Source: Sphaeramia orbicularis (lineage: Eukaryota; Chordata; Actinopteri; Kurtiformes; Apogonidae). From it: a stretch of 64,000 nucleotides of DNA. This document shows positions 58,594-64,000 of this stretch, one piece after another. The stretch covers positions 7,884,602-7,948,601 of the forward strand of contig NC_043964.1 of the NCBI RefSeq assembly GCF_902148855.1, in the 5' to 3' direction. Position 1 is the first letter of the stretch. Each line of letters opens with the position of its first letter. The notes beneath the pieces were generated by a model, which saw only the letters and a list, made by a program, of their open reading frames with translations, was not told the DNA's origin and ran no database searches. The translations under genes were made by a program, and so were the position numbers.

Positions 58594-60180
58594 GATGAGG
58601 TTTGGTTTCCACTGCAGAGACACTGAAGATCTGATGATCCATGTCATGTATTAAAGACCAGAGGGTGGTGGGCGGGGCTTTGTGGTCCAGCTTCAGGGCG
58701 TTCTTTAGAAAACCACTTCCCTATGGGTTTCAGTGTTCCATCTTCAATGTGACTAATCTGCAGACGAATCAATGGGTGTGGACAATGTCACAATCACCTG
58801 GATTCCAAAGTTCAAGTTCACAGTCAGAAGATCTGATAAAATGTAAAACTTCTCCTTATTTGGTCATGAGAAGTTCAGGAAATAGAACCTCCACCACAGA
58901 AGAACAAACCTCCATCAGGACTTAAATCCAGAGTTGAAGTCCAACATATGGTCCAGACGTTTAGTCCAATGAAGGCGTCCACAGAATCAGGTTCAAAACT
59001 AGAAGATGCAGATCTGTGTTTGGCCAAATGTCCATGTTAGTGTTGATGACATGAAGCATCAGTCGGTTTAGGGGACGCAGCAGAAGCGGATGTTTCAGCA
59101 GATGTTTCAGTGTTAAGTGTACATCCAGTCCAGGTCCAGGCTGAGACCAGGTCCAATGGGACATCAGGTCCATAGTGAGGCCTTGGAAGGATGTTTCAGC
59201 TGTTGGACTGAAGCTCAGGTCATCTTCATCTAATGTTGGCACCATGAAACCGGTGGAAGTTGACATCAAAGCAGAACCAACCACTGGACCCATCCTGGAG
59301 AACTTCAGTCCAATGTGGGAATCTGGTTCCAATATCAGGAACTCAACTGATCTGGTTCCAACGTCAGGAACCCATCTGAACCTGGATGTTCCGTCTGCCT
59401 TTCCTGTGGGCTTCATGTGCTTCAGTCTTCTACAGCCCTTTCATCTTCTGTCGGTCTGTTCAGGTCTGTTTGTTTGTCTTCTTCCTGCTGATGGGGGTTC
59501 TTTTGGATGAGTTGCAGGAGGGGGCGTTACCATGGAAACACCATCCAATCAGAAGTGGTGGTTTTGATGAGCATTAAATGTAAAGGTTGACAGATGAAAC
59601 TGAGCTGATCTGAAGTCAGTCTAATAGATCCAAATGGTCCAAATGGACCCAAACAGAACATTGAACCCAAACCGGTGGACTTCCTGTTGGGTTCAGGGTT
59701 CTGTTCACGTGTCCACTACATGTTGAAGGTCCAGGTCCAGGTCCAGGTCCTCATGGGTTCAAGTAGGACTGAGATCCAGGAGCTGGGCCTGGAACACCCA
59801 CCAGTAAAACCCCATCAGATTGATTGACAGGTGGACTGACAGACCAACCAGGTGAGTGCGAGTGCGCTGTGGTGACGGATGTGGTTTTGAAGGTTCAGCC
59901 ACGTGGACCCGGATCAGAGGTAGAACACGGACGGACTGTGTCAAGGGTTAGGGTTCTCAGAGGAACACAGTAGAACGGCTGAACTGAGCATGTGCGACTA
60001 GATGAGGCCATCACTGTTGCACCCAAACAGTTTGTGACACACGAGGAAGTGGTGTTCAGAGCATGTGTCATCATTCCAACCAACACAGCCACGCCCCAGT
60101 TCCACAGAAGCACAGGTCAAAGGTCAAGTGGGCGGAGCTTCCACATCACACACATGAAGGACTGGAGCTCAGACTGACAC
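58594..60180 (-). promoter_or_regulatory. K6 5' flank and promoter
   Basis: Inverted copy of the K4 flank. On the minus strand a TTTAATA box lies at 58649-58655, 56 bp before the ATG, with GCCCCGCCCAC just upstream (about 58669-58679). The rest is shared intergenic sequence without a recognised gene. Confidence 0.55.
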
Positions 60181-60224
60181 CATGTCTGTGTCCAACACAT
60201 GAAAGGGCCAGGAGTTTGACCCAG

Positions 60225-60640
60225 GTGGATTCAGGCCAAACCAGACCAAACCTGGCCAAACCAGGTCAAACCAGGCCAAACCGGACCAAACCAGGTCAAC
60301 CAGACCAAACCAGATCAAACCAAGCAAAACCAGGTCAAACCAGACCAAACCAGGACAAACTAAGTCAAACCAGACCAAACCAGGCCAAATCAGGTCAAAC
60401 CAGGCCAAATCAGACCAAACCAGGACAAACCAGGTCAAACCAGGACAAACCAGACCAAACCAGGACAAACCAGGTCAAACCAGACCAAACCAGGTCAAAC
60501 CAAACCAGACCAGGCCAAAATAGGTCAAACCAGACCAAACCAGGTCAAACCCAGTCAAACCAGCCCAAACCAGGTTCAACCAGGCCAAACCGGGTCCAAC
60601 CAGGTCAAAACAGATGAAACCAGGTCAAACCAGGTCATCG
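60225..60640. repeat. 10-bp AGGTCAAACC/AGACCAAACC minisatellite
   Basis: Inverse of the 42240-42905 array, about 41 units. The Pro/Gln/Thr/Lys-rich frame on the + strand is a repeat product. Confidence 0.95.
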
Positions 60641-60892
60641 TTCTTGTTTTAGAACGGCTCTATTCACTGGTCTGTTTGGTCGAGTTTACTGTCCACATTC
60701 ACTAAACTGACCAGTAGGACATGTGACCACCCCCCCAGCAGCCACCGGGGCGGGGGGGGGGCTGACCTTTGACCTCCACTGGCTTCTATAGAATTGAACA
60801 CATGTCTACATGTCTATAGGGAACATTCACCCTTTAATAATCATTTAGTCGACAATGAACATAACCGAGTTCAGAATGTTTTTCTTTATAGA

Positions 60893-61080
60893 ATAGAATA
60901 GAATAGAATAGAATAGAATAGAATAGAATAGAATAGAATAGAATACATCTTTATTGTCATTGTTGAAGGAACAATTTAAATCATTTTAGCAGCAAAAAGA
61001 CTAAAAAAAAAATCTAAACTACAGATAAAGTATAAAATACACAAATATACAAATACTACTGACATACAAACAGATGTGTC
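60893..61080 (-). mobile_element. Possible LINE-like 3' end with GAATA tail
   Basis: A run of GAATA pentanucleotides (about 60893-60946) abuts CATCTTTATTGTCATTG. On the minus strand this reads as a CAATGACAATAAAGATG end followed by a TATTC repeat, the look of a fish LINE 3' terminus. Body length and family are uncertain. Confidence 0.5.
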
Positions 61081-61084
61081 AGGG

Positions 61085-61389
61085 TTGTGATTAGTGCAGG
61101 GTCCATTGAACTGGAGGACACGTCCTGGTTGAAGGTTTACTGAGAACATAAGGACAGAGCGTCCACATGAGCGTCAACTTTTACTCAACACTTATGTGGT
61201 CGTTCCTCATTTTTTATTTTCACTATTTTTAACACAAACTGACCGACACAGGAAGTGCCTCAGACTGTCGAAAACGTCCTTAAAACTGAACAGTTACACA
61301 CACTTATTCATGTGTATGTGTTTTACTGCGTTCAAAAATGGATCTGAAAAAAACTGATAGAAAATTTACAGAACCTTGACTTTCCTGAT

Positions 61390-61427
<38 letters not shown>

Positions 61428-61814
61428 CAACAGTCTGTCCTGTGTCCCCAGAACCATTAACAGTAAATCAACTCCCCTTGTTTCCAAGTTCAGCTGCTGC
61501 CGACCACTTTCATAAACCAACAGTTAGACTTAAACATCTGAGTCCAGAACAAAAGGAGCAGATCCAACTGAAACACAGACCAACACCTGAAACTGTCTGA
61601 AATGAAGATAAGAAACACAGCAGCAGATCAATATAAGAACCACAAGAATGAAACCACAGCAGAACCATAAGTATGTACAGACTCAGATTCAGACTCAGAC
61701 TCAGATTCAGATTCTTACCTTTAAATGTTCATTTTTGTTCCAATTTCCTAGTTCTCAGCTGTACATTGGAGGACTTGCAGGCTCCGGTGTCCTCTCCTCT
61801 GCACCAACAGGTGA
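61085..61814. other. Intergenic spacer, CA repeat only
   Basis: A CA microsatellite at 61390-61428 and a short AGATTCAGACTC repeat at 61680-61712. No gene seen. Confidence 0.5.
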
Positions 61815-61978
61815 GGAGGGTTAGGGTTAGGGTGCCCGGGGTGGGACTGACCCCCCAGTGGGTTAGGGTGCCCGGGGTGGGACTGACCCCCCAGTGGGTT
61901 AGGGTGCCCGGGGTGGGACTGACCCCCCATTGGTTTAGGGTTAGGGTGCCCGGGGTGGGACTGACCCCCCAGTGGGTG
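61815..61978. repeat. 36-bp GC-rich minisatellite with TTAGGG words
   Basis: Four to five copies of a 36-bp unit containing GGTTAGGGTGCCCGGGGTGG and a CCCCCC run. Some units carry GGGTTAGGGTTAGGG. Confidence 0.9.
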
Positions 61979-62399
61979 AACCGAGGTCGGGTCAAGTGCC
62001 TGACCGTGTCCCTCTGCTATGGCAGGTCAAGTAGGCCTCAGCTGAGTCCCCCCGCCCTCCACCACTACACACACCCCACACACACCCGTATCCTAACGTC
62101 AGTCAGAAATAACTGACAGATGAAGTGACCAATGGGACAGACTGGATGGATTCGACTGTGGGTCACATGTGTCCAATCAGCTGGTTGTTTTATGGGACAG
62201 TAGAGGTCGTTTCTATTTGTAAAATAGTCTGGCCAATCCAGGGCCCCTGCACCTGTGGGGCCCCTGTAGGTTCCAGCCCAGGTCAGCCTGTGCATTAGTC
62301 CACCCCTGCTGATCTGAATTAACATGTTTTCTCAGTCCTCCTCCAGGGCCTCAGACCACATGTTAAACTCTGGTTTGTGTTTTGTGACTAAACCCTGGA
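61979..62399. other. Spacer without recognised feature
   Basis: About 420 bp of ordinary sequence; no gene, transposon end or repeat recognised. Confidence 0.5.
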
Positions 62400-62625
62400 A
62401 TATGAACTGGACTGGACTGAACTGGACTAAACTGGACTGGACTAAACTGGACTTAACTGGACTGGACTGGACTAGACTAAACTGGACTGGACTACACTGG
62501 ACTGGGCTGAACTGGACTAAACTAAACTGGACTAAACTAGACTGGACCGGACTAAACTGGACTGGACCAGACTGGACAAAACTGGACTAAACTGAACTAA
62601 ACTGAACTGGACCAGAATGGACTGG
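62400..62625. repeat. ACTGGACTAA-type 5/10-bp repeat
   Basis: About 22 degenerate 10-bp units (ACTGGACTGG, ACTAAACTGG). The Trp/Thr/Leu-rich frame is an artefact. Confidence 0.92.
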
Positions 62626-63300
62626 TGGTGAAAGTGAACCTTCCCAGTGTCATGTGACCGCTGTAGAGGATTCCACTGAGGTAATTACAGGTTCCAGTGC
62701 TTTCACAGGTGCATTGTGGGTCAAGGTGTGTCAAGAGGTGTTTTTCTTGGCAGTTCCAACAAAACCTGGGTATAAAACTGTTAACACGTCAGTCTGAGGT
62801 CTGGTTGGACAGCTACTGAGGCGGGTTCAGAGCTCCGCCTCCTTTAACACTGTCATTTGTTTCATATTTAATCCTGTTTAAACACAACCGGTCGAAGGTG
62901 TTCGTTTTCAACAGGTTTGTGTCAAGTTAATGACGGTGGTTTGGTTTTACTGGAGTTAAACCCACATTAGCGTCCAACAGGATGCAGGTCGATTCCTTCA
63001 CGTATTTAATATTAAACGACTGATTTTAGGAGTAAAAATGGATAAAACACTGATTCCAGATGGACTCAGACCTGTTGGTTCCACTGGAGTCACGATGACT
63101 TTGCACATTTAGAGTCAAAGAACAAACATGTCAGGATGTTGGTCGATGATTTCAGCTCCACATTCAACACTATCATCCAACAACATCTGACACAGAAGCT
63201 CCTCCCACTGAGCTTTAACATTGCACCACAGGCATCCCCCAGGGCTGAGCCCTCGGCCCACTGCTGTTAACACTGACATCTGATAGTAGAGCACAGACAC
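62626..63300. other. Intergenic spacer, no gene seen
   Basis: No exon, promoter or transposon end recognised. Confidence 0.5.
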
Positions 63301-63302
63301 CT

Positions 63303-63735
63303 TGTACTGTGTTTTTTACTCTGTTACTGTGTTTTTTACTCTTTTACTGTGTTTGTACTCTGTTACTGTGTTTTTTACTGTTAGTGTGTTTGTACTCCGT
63401 TACTGTGTTTTTTACTCTGTTACTGTGTTTGTACTCTGTTACTGTGTTTTTTACTCTTTTACTGTTTGTACTCTGTTACTGTGTTTTTTATTGTTACCGT
63501 GTTTGTACTGTTACTGTGGTTTTACTCAGTTACTGTGTTTTTTACTCTGTTACTATGGGTTTTTTTTACTCAGTTACTGTGTTTTTTTTTACTTTGTTAC
63601 AGTGTTTTTTTACTCTGTTACTGTGTTTTTACTGTTACTGTTTTTTTTACTCTCTTACTGTTTTTTTACTCTTACTGTTGGTTTTTTATACCGTTACTGT
63701 GGTTTTTACTCTGTTACTGTGTTCTTTTACTGTCT
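63303..63735. repeat. TACTCTGTTACTGTGTTTTT array
   Basis: Degenerate ~17-22-bp units, about 22 copies, pyrimidine-rich. It gives Cys/Phe/Leu/Val-rich frames in two phases; these are not genes. From 63736 to the window end the sequence has no recognised feature. Confidence 0.92.
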
Positions 63736-64000
63736 TTGAGTTGTGATCTGAATCCTCCTCCTCGTCATCTCATTTTTTTCAGTATTTGGCAGTTTTTCCT
63801 CCTGAACAAACATGGTTTGTTTGTGTTTGATGGTTTGTTTCATCGTCGTTGACTGAAAGAGCTGAAACTCTGCTTCATGTGTGACATGAATCAGAGGGTT
63901 CTGCTTCAGAGTTAAACGTCAGGTCTGTCCTCTGTCTTTTTGTCCTCTGTCTTTCTTCTGTCTTCGTCTTCTTCCTTGTCCCCCCCTTCCCTGTCCTTAT

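Noticed and set aside
61815-61978. Interstitial telomere
   Set aside because: TTAGGG words are isolated within a 36-bp unit and not in an uninterrupted telomeric run.

Overview
The window looks like teleost fish DNA. It holds six multi-exon type I keratin genes with vertebrate splice sites and fish-style tails, surrounded by Tc1/mariner and hAT transposon remnants, LINE 3' ends, a large satellite array and very many minisatellites. No bacterial or viral gene set and no tRNA or rRNA gene was recognised. Gene structures were read by eye from splice signals, frame and exon lengths; identities quoted are eye estimates.

Layout. 1-860: CATA microsatellite and a short Tc1-like element. 967-14490: about 80 tandem copies of a ~170-bp satellite with higher-order structure, bounded by CATA/TATA microsatellites. 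14852-15403: an internally deleted mariner with perfect terminal repeats. 15976-21035 (K1) and 26112-30997 (K2): two conventional type I keratins on the + strand, 492 and 412 aa, with seven coding exons each and the classic 83/157/162/126 bp middle exons. 31430-35340: a 64-bp tandem array, a hAT remnant and a TTCTACTA-type array. 36196-38696 (K3, +), 44505-47120 (K4, +), 49948-52417 (K5, -) and 56457-58593 (K6, -): four close paralogues in large direct and inverted segmental duplications. 60880-64000: simple repeats, with no gene seen.

The main point of interest is the K3-K6 set. All four have intact reading frames and splice sites but depart from ordinary keratins in the same ways. They start with Met-Gly-x-x-x-Ser/Thr, which fits the N-myristoylation pattern. 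Their short heads lack Gly-rich repeats and differ strongly between copies, while the flanking DNA is nearly identical. The conserved Arg of the helix-initiation motif is Cys. The L12 linker part of exon 4 is absent. A new phase-0 intron splits exon 6. The protein stops at the end of the rod, with a relict in-frame tail beyond the stop. I infer a lineage-specific class of tailless, possibly lipid-anchored keratins with a fast-evolving head. K1 and K2 would be ordinary epithelial type I keratins pairing with type II keratins, which are not in this window.
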